A stretch of DNA of 37,066 nucleotides from Bacteroidota bacterium (GTDB lineage: Bacteria; Bacteroidota; Ignavibacteria; SZUA-365): NCBI GenBank assembly GCA_016928515.1, contig JAFGKR010000166.1, positions 1-37,066 on the forward strand, given 5' to 3'. Shown piece after piece: positions 9,204-19,800 of this stretch. A program made the position numbers and the translations under genes. How positions within the stretch are numbered: position 1 is the stretch's first letter; the number at the start of each line of letters is the position of its first letter. Below the pieces are notes generated by a model, which did no database searches, was not told the DNA's origin, and was given only the letters and a program-made list of their open reading frames with translations.

Positions 9204-10484
9204 TTATGATGCAAAATTGCGCTGTGCGGATGTCTGGACAAACACATCGCGCAGAAGACGTCGTTCGTTTTCGGTCAGGGGACGGTCTCGCCGCGCCATC
9301 ACCGCTGATGCCGTCGACGCGAAACGGTCAAAATCATACTCTTCCAGTCCCGTGGCTCCACCCCAGGAAAAGCTGGGGAGGAACTTGGGCGGGAAATCCG
9401 CGCCGAAAATATTGCAGCCCACCCCCACCACCGTGCCGGTGTTGAACATGGTATTGATGCCGCACTTGCTGTGATCCGCCATGATCGTACCGAGAAACAT
9501 CCGCCCGGTATCGTAGGAGCGGCCCTCGAGCGTCACACGAATGGCGGAGTAATTGTTTTTCAGATCGCTGGTGTTCGTATCCGCCCCGAGATTCGTCCAG
9601 GGCCCAAGGTAGGAATGACCGACGAATCCGTCGTGCTGTTTGTTGGCATACGAATGGAAAAGAGTGTCTTCCACTTCACCACCGACCTTGCAGACGGGAC
9701 CGATGGTGGTCCCTCCGTACAGTTTCGCCCCCGCCTTGACGCGGGAGGAACGTCCGACCGCGGCAGGCCCCATGATCAATGCCTGCGGCAATATCTGAAC
9801 ACCGGACTCGATAATGACCGGACCGTCCGTCGCATCGATGACGGCACCCGCACCGATGCGAACATCCGCTCCGATGAAAATCCGATCCGCAGCGATCAGT
9901 TCCACCGAGGTGGCGAGGTTCGCCGAGGGGTGCACTGTTCCGGGCATGAAAAAATCAGCATCCTCCTCGAGCAATGTCCGGTTCCAGGTGATCAGATCCC
10001 ACGGAAAACGAAATGCGCCATGTTCCACCTCTGAGAGCGGGGCCGGAAAATCCTCGAGCGACGAATGGCTGTGCGGGGAATGCACCAGTTCTTCACGTAT
10101 GAGCCCGGTTTTCAACCAGCTGTACAGCTTCTCGCGAAGTTGATCGGAAACCACGGTCGCAGCCAGGAGTATCCCGTGATGCGTGAAGAGATGATCCTCG
10201 CCGCGGGATTCGCGGATGGCATGGACGAGAGTGCTGCGCAGTATCGCGCTGCCGTTGATGAAAACATCCGGTTCGGTCGGGTTGTTGACCGGAAGCGATG
10301 TCCGTTCAGCCATGACCTCGGAGAGCCCCATGCGCGTAAACAATGCAAGCGCTTCATTTTCAAAGTATTGGCCAACGCGCTCTCTGAGAGTGAACACGCC
10401 GCTCCGAAGGTCGAAGTCGGGGTGGAGATGGGTCAGAGGCAACAGGGTTGAAATCGAGAAATCTTCGAACAGGCAGATGGACAT
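9204..10484 (-). CDS. GlmU family protein / putative sugar-nucleotidyltransferase with left-handed beta-helix
   Basis: Hexapeptide-repeat C-terminal half (IFIGADVRIGAGAVIDATDGPVIIESGVQILPQALIMGPAAVG...), N-term LFEDFSISTLLPLTHLHPDFDLRSGVFTLRERV as in Bacteroidota GlmU-like proteins. Start chosen at MSICLFED. Confidence 0.8.
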   Translation of the reverse strand: MSICLFEDFSISTLLPLTHLHPDFDLRSGVFTLRERVGQYFENEALALFTRMGLSEVMAERTSLPVNNPTEPDVFINGSAILRSTLVHAIRESRGEDHLFTHHGILLAATVVSDQLREKLYSWLKTGLIREELVHSPHSHSSLEDFPAPLSEVEHGAFRFPWDLITWNRTLLEEDADFFMPGTVHPSANLATSVELIAADRIFIGADVRIGAGAVIDATDGPVIIESGVQILPQALIMGPAAVGRSSRVKAGAKLYGGTTIGPVCKVGGEVEDTLFHSYANKQHDGFVGHSYLGPWTNLGADTNTSDLKNNYSAIRVTLEGRSYDTGRMFLGTIMADHSKCGINTMFNTGTVVGVGCNIFGADFPPKFLPSFSWGGATGLEEYDFDRFASTASAVMARRDRPLTENERRLLRDVFVQTSAQRNFAS

Positions 10485-10554
10485 GGCGATTGCATGGAGT
10501 AAGTAAGAAGAAATGTACGATTCTGTATGGGGAATGACAAGACGGAGAAAGGAA

Positions 10555-10587
10555 ACGGCCAAGCTGCAGAATGCGCAGTGTGGCCGT
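10555..10587 (-). terminator. Probable terminator hairpin after FecR/TPR-like gene
   Basis: ACGGCCA-ag-CTGC-agaatgc-GCAG-tg-TGGCCGT; on the minus strand followed by TTTCCTTTC. Confidence 0.5.
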
Positions 10588-10621
10588 GTTGATGTCGGGG
10601 ATTGGCGTCGAAGGGAAAAAA

Positions 10622-11548
10622 TCAGTCGAGGAGATACTCCTCCTCGGCATACAGCTTCATCTGAAACAGGAGATTTCGCATCATTTCACGGTACTCCTCG
10701 ACGTCGGGCGCCAGGGCGATCGTCTCTTTGTATTCATGGAATGCGTCCGTGTACAACCCGCGTTTCTCGAAATAAATACCGCGGATGAGATGCAGCGTCA
10801 CATCGTCCGCACCCATCGCGGTGAGTTCTGTATCGAGCTTCCCGAGCTCGTCCTGGATGGCCGCAACGGTATCCGCAGGAAGGATGCGAAATGTCTGGAT
10901 GTCGCTCTCCAGGTAGTCTGAGAGCCGCGTGATGCGCCAGTGGTATTGATGATCGGGAGAGAGCGCAGGCAGACTGTCGGAGAGATATCGAAACTGATCA
11001 GTGTTCAGCTTCATCCTCGTGATGGTATTGAACTGATCATCGAGAAGGATGAAGTCATATGTCTGCGCCTCGTCAGCATCCACCCACTGAAACAGTGGAT
11101 CGGTGGTCATGACCGCGTATTTCGGGAATACCGCAGTGAAGACGTCGAAGCCGCCGCGTACGGCGCCGTATACCGGATCGTCGTCCTTCTCTCGTGTCCG
11201 GTTCATTTGAGCGGCAGCGTATTCGAGAATGGAACCCGCGGTCGCTTCCCCCGCGTTGCGTCCTGCCAGTGCCTCGAATTCCGCGAGGCGTTTGGTCATA
11301 TTCTCATCGATGCTGACCAGACGGGATCTGTTAAGCATCAACTTGGCGTAACTGGCGAATGACGTCTTGACGATGTCTTTCCCGTCCAGTGTCATCCCGA
11401 CCTTCACTGCTATCCACGGACCCTTTCCGTCATCCTGATATGTCACTTTCCCTTTGGCGCTCATGACCATGAACTGAGTCTGGGCGGAGACCGCTGCCGT
11501 CGTTAGCAGCAGCACTACACCGGTCACGGTTATCTGCAGAATATTCAT
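10622..11548 (-). CDS. Secreted FecR-like / TPR-like hypothetical protein
   Basis: Signal peptide MNILQITVTGVVLLLTTAAVSAQ; GKVTYQDDGKGPWIAVKVGMTLDGKDIVKTSFASYAKLML resembles a FecR fold; C-terminal TPR-like repeat GIYFEKRGLYTDAFHEYKETIALAPDVEEY. 4-bp ATGA overlap with the upstream gene; SD gaggaggt. Confidence 0.65.
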   Translation of the reverse strand: MNILQITVTGVVLLLTTAAVSAQTQFMVMSAKGKVTYQDDGKGPWIAVKVGMTLDGKDIVKTSFASYAKLMLNRSRLVSIDENMTKRLAEFEALAGRNAGEATAGSILEYAAAQMNRTREKDDDPVYGAVRGGFDVFTAVFPKYAVMTTDPLFQWVDADEAQTYDFILLDDQFNTITRMKLNTDQFRYLSDSLPALSPDHQYHWRITRLSDYLESDIQTFRILPADTVAAIQDELGKLDTELTAMGADDVTLHLIRGIYFEKRGLYTDAFHEYKETIALAPDVEEYREMMRNLLFQMKLYAEEEYLLD

Positions 11549-13584
11549 ACTGACCTCCTCTCTGTCTGATTATCGGGAAACGCCATAGCCTGAAATTCTT
11601 CCATTGTCCACATCGGCAGGACGGGTTCGCAGTTTGGTTCCTGCCCGAAAAATGCCGGCACCGGCGGCAGCCCGTGTTGCTTGTACATGAGACCGTTGAA
11701 AATGAACAGTTCGTGTTTGCGATGCAGTTTGCATTCCGCCCATTCGCACAGCGGAGAGAGACGGATCCATGTCGCGGGGTCAATACCTCTTGTACCATAC
11801 AGACCGGGCGGGAGTTCCTGATCAGGGATCGTGCCTCCGCCAGGCGCCCCGGCGTGCCCCCCTGCGGAAAGCAGAACGGGGATACCGGTCTCCGGAACAA
11901 ACCGCAGCGACATGTGCAGAAAAACGCGCAGTGTTTGTTCCCAGAGTCGCATGACATGCGGAAGCATCAGCTCCCATTCCTCGAAATACACGAATTCGTT
12001 GAATGTCTGAAGCTCGGTCGAGAGGTAGCGCTCCTTGACGAGACTTTCGCGAAGTAACTCGCTTCTTTTCCCTGCCAGGAAACGCAGAAAGTAGCGGAAA
12101 TCGCGGTCGCCGGCACCGCAGGTCTCCATGACCTGCGCGATCTCCGGAATCCGTGCCTCCCACTGCTCCACCCTGGGATTGAGCGCATCCGGCGTCAGCG
12201 CTCGGCGACCGCTCTCTTCCATCAACCGATAGCAGTAGGCAAACTGAGGAAGCGTCAGTGCAGCATGCATGAGTCGCGTGTGTGCGAGAAACGGTTCGTT
12301 ATCGGCGAAGGCATGCGTCAACACGGTAGGGAGAGGATTGGCGCTGTCACGGAACGCGCGCCGCGTCTGCTGCTCCCGATACTGAAAGCGCAGCCAGGTC
12401 GTGAATGCATTGGCGGGAATGAACAGCAGCACGGCCGTTGCCATGAGATTGTAGCTGATCTTCCAATCGAAATAGAAAAATGCGATCAGCGGCAGAAAAA
12501 ACACCACGACCGCTTCGGTGAACAGAAGCACTGTGATGAGGACGGCGACGTGGAAGCGTCCAGGCGGTTTCGTGCGAAGAGTGCGGTACAGCGCGATGCT
12601 GAGATAGGACAACAGGAAGACCAGCAGCCAGTCGCCCCAGCCCGGAATCGGCTCGATGAAACGGTCCGTCAACAGCATGTTGATGACATTCGCGTGTATG
12701 AATGCACCCGGCATGTCCGGTCCCTCTATCCCCATTTTCCGGCCGAGCGGTGTCTTATGGGTATCATCGAGGTAAAACATCCCACCCTCATTGACGAAGC
12801 CGACGATGATGATTTTCCCTTTCAGGACATCATCGTACCGTGTACTGAATAGCACATCGTCGATAGGCACGTTCGGGATGATACTGTAATGGGAGGTGTA
12901 ATAGACGATCTGGGGTTCCGCAGGCTGCCGGAGAATGGCGTCGATGGTCGAAGGATCATACAATTCGAGCATCTTCAGAGGAAAACTCAGCCAACGCTCC
13001 CCGTCCACAACCGCATACGGCAGAAAGCGACGCACAACCCCATCCGGATCGGGCACGAGATTCGCAAAGCCGTAATGCCGGGCGACGGCCTTGACGGGAG
13101 GAAGAATATCAAACGTCGGTTGCATGTTGCGGGGATCGAAACCATTGACGAGAACGACATTTGGTACGTCCCTGATCGCGAGCCGCAGATCCTCCACCTC
13201 CATCAATCGCTCCGGAGGAAAGCGCTCAAGATGCATCTCGTCGAAAATGACATCCACACCGATCACCGCGGCACCGATATCCTGCAGGCGGTACAGCAGG
13301 GCGGCGATCTTCCCGTCGGGCGCAGGGGCGGCTTCGCCGATGTTGATGACGTAAATGCGATCGTCCATGTACTCCATATCCTTGACCGCAAAGATCGCAT
13401 CGAGGCTGACGTCCGCGATGTTGAGAAAATCGATGCGGTCGAGGATGGGGTTGAGAAAGGACGTCTCGTCTGCTTCGGGAAGGCTCTCGGAGATGACTAT
13501 CATCACCTGCACACCTAGCATCACCAGGAGCGAGGCGAGCAGGTATTCAAGACGGAAGATGTACTGGACGAGACGCTTTCGCAT
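11545..13584 (-). CDS. CHASE2 domain-containing membrane protein with uncharacterised cytoplasmic C-terminal region
   Basis: N-terminal TM, then DRIYVINIGEAAPAPDGKIAALLYRLQDIGAAVIGVDVIFDE...GKIIIVGFVNEGGMF...MPGAFIHANVINMLLTDRFIEPIPGW (CHASE2 pattern), three TM helices, about 270 aa with no recognised kinase, cyclase or GGDEF domain. Confidence 0.78.
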   Translation of the reverse strand: MRKRLVQYIFRLEYLLASLLVMLGVQVMIVISESLPEADETSFLNPILDRIDFLNIADVSLDAIFAVKDMEYMDDRIYVINIGEAAPAPDGKIAALLYRLQDIGAAVIGVDVIFDEMHLERFPPERLMEVEDLRLAIRDVPNVVLVNGFDPRNMQPTFDILPPVKAVARHYGFANLVPDPDGVVRRFLPYAVVDGERWLSFPLKMLELYDPSTIDAILRQPAEPQIVYYTSHYSIIPNVPIDDVLFSTRYDDVLKGKIIIVGFVNEGGMFYLDDTHKTPLGRKMGIEGPDMPGAFIHANVINMLLTDRFIEPIPGWGDWLLVFLLSYLSIALYRTLRTKPPGRFHVAVLITVLLFTEAVVVFFLPLIAFFYFDWKISYNLMATAVLLFIPANAFTTWLRFQYREQQTRRAFRDSANPLPTVLTHAFADNEPFLAHTRLMHAALTLPQFAYCYRLMEESGRRALTPDALNPRVEQWEARIPEIAQVMETCGAGDRDFRYFLRFLAGKRSELLRESLVKERYLSTELQTFNEFVYFEEWELMLPHVMRLWEQTLRVFLHMSLRFVPETGIPVLLSAGGHAGAPGGGTIPDQELPPGLYGTRGIDPATWIRLSPLCEWAECKLHRKHELFIFNGLMYKQHGLPPVPAFFGQEPNCEPVLPMWTMEEFQAMAFPDNQTERRSV

Positions 13585-13622
13585 CCAGAATCGTGCGAAA
13601 ATTCAACGGACGAATTGTCCGC

Positions 13623-13651
13623 ATAATAGAACTTCCCCCCAGCATTTCCAA
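13623..13651 (-). promoter_or_regulatory. Predicted promoter for CHASE2/FecR pair
   Basis: Minus strand: TTGGAA-N17-TATTAT upstream of 13584. Confidence 0.5.
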
Positions 13652-13698
13652 GAAGGACGATCGTATGTCCGGTGCGAACCGGAAAGCGGCTTCAGCGA

Positions 13699-16600
13699 TC
13701 AGAATCCATCGGAGAGATCGAAGCCGAAGAGCATGCCGAAATACCACCGCCATTCCTTCCCGTAGGTCACATCGGTGAACTGGAACGTCCGCGTGAACTC
13801 GTCGAGTCCGTAGGCGCCGCTGAAGAAAATGCGCGTCGGATACATGGAGAACGAAAAACTCTCCAGGCGCAGTTCGAAACCGACGTTCTTTTTGAGCGTA
13901 CCGACGGTGAACTGATCCGGTGCCATGACGGCATCACCGACATCGAAGAAGATCCCGCCGTACAGTTTGTCGAACAGGATATGCCCGATATGCAGATCCA
14001 TGCTCGGGATGATCGGGAAGCGGTATGCAAGTTGCGCGGTTGCGAGTTCGTTGCCGCCCAGCGCGTAGTAAGTATAGCCCTGCATGCCCGTGATGCCGCC
14101 GGCGTAGAAGTTGAAAAAGTCGTCGACAGGATCTCCAAGGATGGTTGCGCCGCGCAGGCGCAGGGCGAGAGTGTGATTGAGCCAGGGGAGTGCACCGGCA
14201 AACATCAGCTGCGCGTCGAAGCGATGGAAATTGAAATCCGTGTACAGTGGCACCAGCAGTCCCGTGCTTCGGTCGATCTCATAATCCCCGTTGGGATTGT
14301 AATTGTTGAATTCGTAATTGTAGAAGAGAGCAGCCCTGAAACCCACAGGATTGATTTCATGATCCCTCGTGGGCACCATGTTGCGGTAGCGCAATACCAC
14401 GCTGATGTCGTTCCCCACGAAATACAGGTTGTCCAGCGCAGGCACAAGATTGTCCGTGGCGGGATTGATGAACTGCCCGATGGTTGATGTATACCGATTG
14501 TGTGTGTACCCGACTTCAAGACGCATGCGCTCACTGAAGAGGTTGTGCCCGAGCTTCGCCGAAAATGCGAGCAGATTGAAATCCACGTCCACGCCGAGGG
14601 TGTCGTAGGAGAGACCGATCTCCGTGTTGGTTCCGCGTGTCACGTTGAACACTTCGAGCGAGAGATCCGGATAGAGCCGGAGACTGCTGAAGATCGGCAG
14701 ATCATCGCGGAAGGTGACATTCAGGTACAGATCGCGCTCGCCTTTCAGATTGATCGAGCCGCTCGCGAGAAACTCGACACGATTCAGCACATCCGTGGAA
14801 TACATCATCAATCCCGGTTTGAGCAGATTGATCCCCGTGTTTTCGGGGTTGAATTCGTCAACGCGAATCGTGGGAAAGTACATCATGCTCTGGAAAAGAC
14901 GCTCATACACCGAGGATTCATACTTCTCCACGTTCGTATCGTCGAAGCTGTTGAGCGCTTCCCAATCCCACTCCCCCGCCGATGCGATGGGAGAGGTGTA
15001 CATCCGTGACGGCAGATAGGTGTGTCCCGCCACATCGAGTGGCTTTGCGTCGCGAAGTCGAGCGATTCTGTATCCCCCCGCTGTGTAGGCTGCGTACAAG
15101 AGGTCTCCACCTTCCTTCATATCGGGCATGAACGCCCCCCCCGTCACATTGGTCAGCGGTGTGTCCTCCCCGCGTGAACCCAACTGGTGGCGGTAGATGT
15201 TGAAAATGCCCGTGCGATCGGAGGCATAGAGAATAGCGCTGCCATCGGCAGTATACCGGGGATCACGGCAGTCGAACAGGGGGTCCGCAATCAATGCCTC
15301 GAAGCCACTGCCGTCGGGACGTACACGCGCGATGCTGCGCTGCAGTCGCGGCGAGTATGCGAAGAGAATCCACTCTCCATCCGGTGACCAGCGTGGCGTG
15401 AAAATCTGTTCTCCGTTCGCGAAAGAGGTAACACTGCTGTAGCCGCTGCCGTCGGCGTTCACAATGCCGAGATTGACGGTACCGTCTTTCGCATGGACAA
15501 ATGCGATGCGGTTGCCATCGGGTGAGTAGGCGGGATTATGCGCCCGTCGTCCGTGTGTAAGCCGCTTCTCCTCTTCGGTGATCAGATCGTATTCATAGAT
15601 GTCGTAGTAGATATGCCCGTACACACTGGGATCGTTGTACTTCGCGTAGACGATCTTCCTGCCGTCCGGTGACCATGAGACGGTCGACCGGACGCCGGGT
15701 ACCACCGTCCGCTCCTTCCCGGTCTCGATGTCGTGAATGAAGAGAGAGGACTGCCCGAAGAAATCGGATGTCTTGTTCGAAATGTAGGCGAAGGATTTTC
15801 CGTCGGGGGACCAGACAGGGAAAAAGTTACCGAATCCCACGTCGGCGATCAGATCGCCCTCCACCCTTTTTGCCAGTACGGGTGCAATGCGCAGTTCGTA
15901 TTCCTTCCGTAAATGTGCGGCCCATTCTTCGTACACTTCCCTGCCGCTCTTCCCGAGCACATCCTCGAACGCAGCATCGACGGTAAAAACGAAGGGATCA
16001 CTTATAGCTCGGGTGAGGTCACGCAATCTCTCCTCCCCGTACTCCTGTGCGATGTACCGCGTGAGATTGAATCCCGCGTTATAGACACTTTCGTTTCCGA
16101 GACTGGTCTTGCCGAAGGCGCTCATCTCACCCCAGCTCAGCATGGAATCGGCAAGCACATAGCTGCGGAGAATCATGTCGCGATGCGCATCCCAGTTTTC
16201 GTACCCGAGGCGACCGCGCTGGAACTGCGCTGTTCCCTCCGCGAACCAGGGCGGCACGATCACACCGGGAAAGGGGTAGGACACCAGCAGATTGGGGAAA
16301 CCATACAGCACGTCACGCCGCCGCTCCTTCTCGTAGCCGAACCACTGGAAAGTCAGTGCCGGGACTTTTCGGCCGAATTTCATCGCAGCCTGAATCTGGA
16401 TAATGTGCGTGTACTCGTGAGCAACGACATTGCGCAGCCAGTTGTGCGTGCCGCGCAGTTCGAAATCCAGCGGCGAAGCCCAGATCTCGATCTTGTTGTT
16501 GAAGAAATACGCCGCCCCGTTCGAATAGTCGGAGATGTCCTTGACGATGAAACTCACACGGGTATCGGGCTCATGGTCGTAGAGCGATGTAATCGGACCG

Positions 16601-16797
16601 TATATGTCCTCCGCGATCTTTGCGATCACGCGGGCCGTGCGTTCCGCACCCTCGTGATAATGCACGTGGAAATGCTTTGTCGTGATCGTATACCAGTCCT
16701 TCTCCTGTGCGGAGTACGTATCTGGCTGGGCATGCACCGGAGCGTTCACAACGAAAAGAAGAAATGCCACGGAGAGGAGTGATAGATATGTGCGCAT
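13699..16797 (-). CDS. Secreted peptidase_MA-like (HEYTH) / PD40 beta-propeller / Omp85-like outer-membrane barrel fusion
   Basis: Signal peptide MRTYLSLLSVAFLLFVVNAPVHAQ; VVAHEYTHIIQIQ ... PPWFAEGTAQ; repeated WSPDGKSFAYIS / YSPDGNRIAFVH / WSPDGEWILFAY; C-terminal barrel with GGITGMQGYTYYALGGNELATAQLAYRFPI, GGIFFDVGDA and terminal Phe. Confidence 0.8.
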   Translation of the reverse strand: MRTYLSLLSVAFLLFVVNAPVHAQPDTYSAQEKDWYTITTKHFHVHYHEGAERTARVIAKIAEDIYGPITSLYDHEPDTRVSFIVKDISDYSNGAAYFFNNKIEIWASPLDFELRGTHNWLRNVVAHEYTHIIQIQAAMKFGRKVPALTFQWFGYEKERRRDVLYGFPNLLVSYPFPGVIVPPWFAEGTAQFQRGRLGYENWDAHRDMILRSYVLADSMLSWGEMSAFGKTSLGNESVYNAGFNLTRYIAQEYGEERLRDLTRAISDPFVFTVDAAFEDVLGKSGREVYEEWAAHLRKEYELRIAPVLAKRVEGDLIADVGFGNFFPVWSPDGKSFAYISNKTSDFFGQSSLFIHDIETGKERTVVPGVRSTVSWSPDGRKIVYAKYNDPSVYGHIYYDIYEYDLITEEEKRLTHGRRAHNPAYSPDGNRIAFVHAKDGTVNLGIVNADGSGYSSVTSFANGEQIFTPRWSPDGEWILFAYSPRLQRSIARVRPDGSGFEALIADPLFDCRDPRYTADGSAILYASDRTGIFNIYRHQLGSRGEDTPLTNVTGGAFMPDMKEGGDLLYAAYTAGGYRIARLRDAKPLDVAGHTYLPSRMYTSPIASAGEWDWEALNSFDDTNVEKYESSVYERLFQSMMYFPTIRVDEFNPENTGINLLKPGLMMYSTDVLNRVEFLASGSINLKGERDLYLNVTFRDDLPIFSSLRLYPDLSLEVFNVTRGTNTEIGLSYDTLGVDVDFNLLAFSAKLGHNLFSERMRLEVGYTHNRYTSTIGQFINPATDNLVPALDNLYFVGNDISVVLRYRNMVPTRDHEINPVGFRAALFYNYEFNNYNPNGDYEIDRSTGLLVPLYTDFNFHRFDAQLMFAGALPWLNHTLALRLRGATILGDPVDDFFNFYAGGITGMQGYTYYALGGNELATAQLAYRFPIIPSMDLHIGHILFDKLYGGIFFDVGDAVMAPDQFTVGTLKKNVGFELRLESFSFSMYPTRIFFSGAYGLDEFTRTFQFTDVTYGKEWRWYFGMLFGFDLSDGF

Positions 16798-16868
16798 GAT
16801 TCCTGCTAACATCGGTTGCGTGGCGTTGATACGCGAATTGATTCCCGGGGATTCGTCGAGCGGAACGG

Positions 16869-19800
16869 TTACCTGACCACGGCGATCTTGATGATCTTTT
16901 CTCCCGTCTTCCCCCCGGCGGTGGCCTGGATGCGTGCGAGATAAACGTCGCTCTGGATGCCGGAGACATTCCATGGAATGTCGTTGTCCGTCCCTCCTGC
17001 TACGGTCGCGGTAATCTCGTCCACTTTGTCGCCCGCGAGATCATAGATCTTCACCGATACGACAGCGTCCTCGGACACGTACAAACGGATGTAGGTTATT
17101 TCGTCATAGACCGGATTCGGCCAGTTGTAGCAGCGCTCCGGTGGGAAGAATTCAGCGATCGGGGCATCCGCGGTGAATGCTCGGGTAACAGCGAACGCGT
17201 TCCGCTCGTCGCCGTCGCGGGATCGCCAGAGCAGCTGCTCTTCCGTCACCGGTGAACCGGTTTCGAACAGAAACAGCTGTCCCGATGGAGATGCTGCGGC
17301 AAGAGCAAGTTTGTCATCCGCTGACGGGAACAGTGACACATCCGCGTTTTGCTGGATTGGTATGGGAAAACCGTCGGCCTGCTTCGCACCGGTCGTGAAC
17401 TGCCAGACCTGATCCGCACCGATACCGAACACCGCGTTCCCTCCGGTTGAACGCAGATCCGCGGAAAGCGTGAAACGTGCGGGGTACGGTGCCGGATAGT
17501 AATCGACGGAAGACAGCGCCAGGTTGACCGCACGGAGTTCAGTGCCGCTGCACAGAAGGACATCAAGTCGCCCGTCGCCATCCGCATCTGCCGCACCTGC
17601 ATGAACCGGGACATCCAAGGCGATGGACGGCAGCTCAACATACTCGAACGGCAGAGTGTCAGGATCGTCCGGCCGGCTCGCAAATCCGAGACCGCGATAG
17701 GACGCTCCGAATGCTTCACGGACACCGTCACCGTCGAAATCGCCCGCCGCGGCGGTCTGAGGCAGGAAGTGTGATGGCACGCCTCGCCAGGAAATGGCAG
17801 GATCCGAGAGTGTGCCGCTCCCGGTGTCCAGGAGTTTCGGTGTGGCATACCCCGTCAGAAGTGCGGTGGACTCTCCCATCGCGAGGATACGGAACGACAG
17901 TTCCTGCCAACCGATAAGATCGGGGGAGCGATCCAGATGAGGAATGGCAGAACGGGCGGTGCTGCTGGAAACGACATACACCGTGTCCGCGTCAGGCCCC
18001 TCGACACTGAACAGCAGCTTGCCGTCGATCACTGCCGGCGGCGCGAGCAGCGCCTGATCCAGACCCGAAAACACGTACCGCAGCTGAACATCCAGCATGC
18101 CGTCCCCATTCAAATCACGTGCTGCGAGAATCCAGAGATGTGTCGTTGCGCGGACATCGCCGAGACGGGTCACAAAGGCGATGTCGGCCACACCATCCTC
18201 GTTCCAGTCACCGATCGTCGGAGGTGTGATCGTTCGCATCGAGGCATCGAGAAAGACACGGGGACCCTGCGGAAGGAACGAGGACCCGTCCTGTCGCAGC
18301 ACATAGAGTTTGACCGTGTCCGGCAGCACTTCGTGCTCGGGACTGTGCAGCAGTGAATCCGTTCCGAACAGGGCGATGATTTCGTGCGTGCCGTCTCCGT
18401 CGAGATCCGCTGTGCGCATTGCCACCGTACGGTTCGGCCCGAGATCCGTGCTTACATCGACCGGCCATCCGGCCATCGGCGCGATGGTGTTGTCGCCCAG
18501 CGCCACATCTAGTGACATGACGGGACCGCCGGCGGAGAAACGATCCATCGTTACGTGCGTAAAGGCCCCGCTGTTGGCGCGCGTATTCGGCGAAGTGTAC
18601 ATGCCGAAAGAATTCGTGTACACGGGGGAGATGTTCCCGCTGGACCAGTAGTCGAGAGGTGATCCCGTGCCGGTTTCCGTCCCGAAGACCGTCTGCACGT
18701 CCACACCGATGTCCTGTGGTCCGCCGGCCTGTTCGAGATCCACACCCTTGATGGGATGCCCGGTGTTGACCGTGTTCGCGGCGAGACGCTCGCGGATGCG
18801 GCCTTCATCGATATGCCAGATGAGTATGCCACCGTTGATGCGCACCTCCCGGTCCTCGGCGACAACACGACCACCGGGAAGCGACCAGTCGATGTCTTCC
18901 ACGTCGATGATCACACCCTTGAGTTGCGACACGTCGCCGTTGGAGAAACCCGTGGTATCCTTGGGGAAGCGCAACTGCTGTACACTCCCGCCTGATACGA
19001 AGGTGATGTTCTGCCCATCGCCGCCGAGATCCCGCTGGCGATTCTCTGCCAGCCAATACTCATCACCGGTGATGGGCACACGGAGCACGTCGGCTGTCGA
19101 TAGCGAATCGGATGCGGTGAGAAGATAGTTGTTCCTGCCCGGCGAGGCCTCACGCGGCACGGTCCACCCGAGCAGCATTTTCTCCCATGCCGATGGCTCC
19201 GGCGGACAGATGCCACCGTACGCAAAAATGCCTTCTCCATCCATCAGTCCGAAACGTCCGATACCGGTCTTTCCTGTCCTGGTATCGAAAAGATCCGGCA
19301 GCCCGGCGTACGTGCCGAAACTCGCAGCGAGCAAACCGTTGATGGTCAGCTCGAGCAAGCCCGTGGACCCGTCGAGGAGAGGGATTTCCCTGTTGTTGGT
19401 GGTGGGGATGACGGCGCAATTGGTAATGCGCGCGCCACCGGGCATGGTGATGCCATCAAAATCCTCGCCGAGCAGTCGCCGGAAACTGTCCATGGTGAAC
19501 GAGAGGGAAGGGATGTCCAACGGCGTAGGATCGAAACCCTGGATACTGACCAGGTCGATGTCCCGGCCGCGTCCCGCATGAAAAACAACGAACATGTCAT
19601 ACGCGGTGAAGTCCCTGTCCGGATACTGCTGCCCGGCAAGTGTCCACGCTTCCACCGAGAGTTCCGCCACTGGCGCTTCGGATTCCTCCCCGCGGAAACT
19701 GTACTCCCCGAGCGGCTTTGAGACGGTAATCACGCGATCGAGAACCTCACCGATGAGATATGTTTTGCGGCCTGAAACCTTCCGCACGTAATTCTCGAGG

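Noticed and set aside
13605-13620. CGGAC-N5-GTCCG dyad near the predicted CHASE2 transcription start
   Set aside because: Only 5-bp arms; too short to claim as an operator without conservation data.
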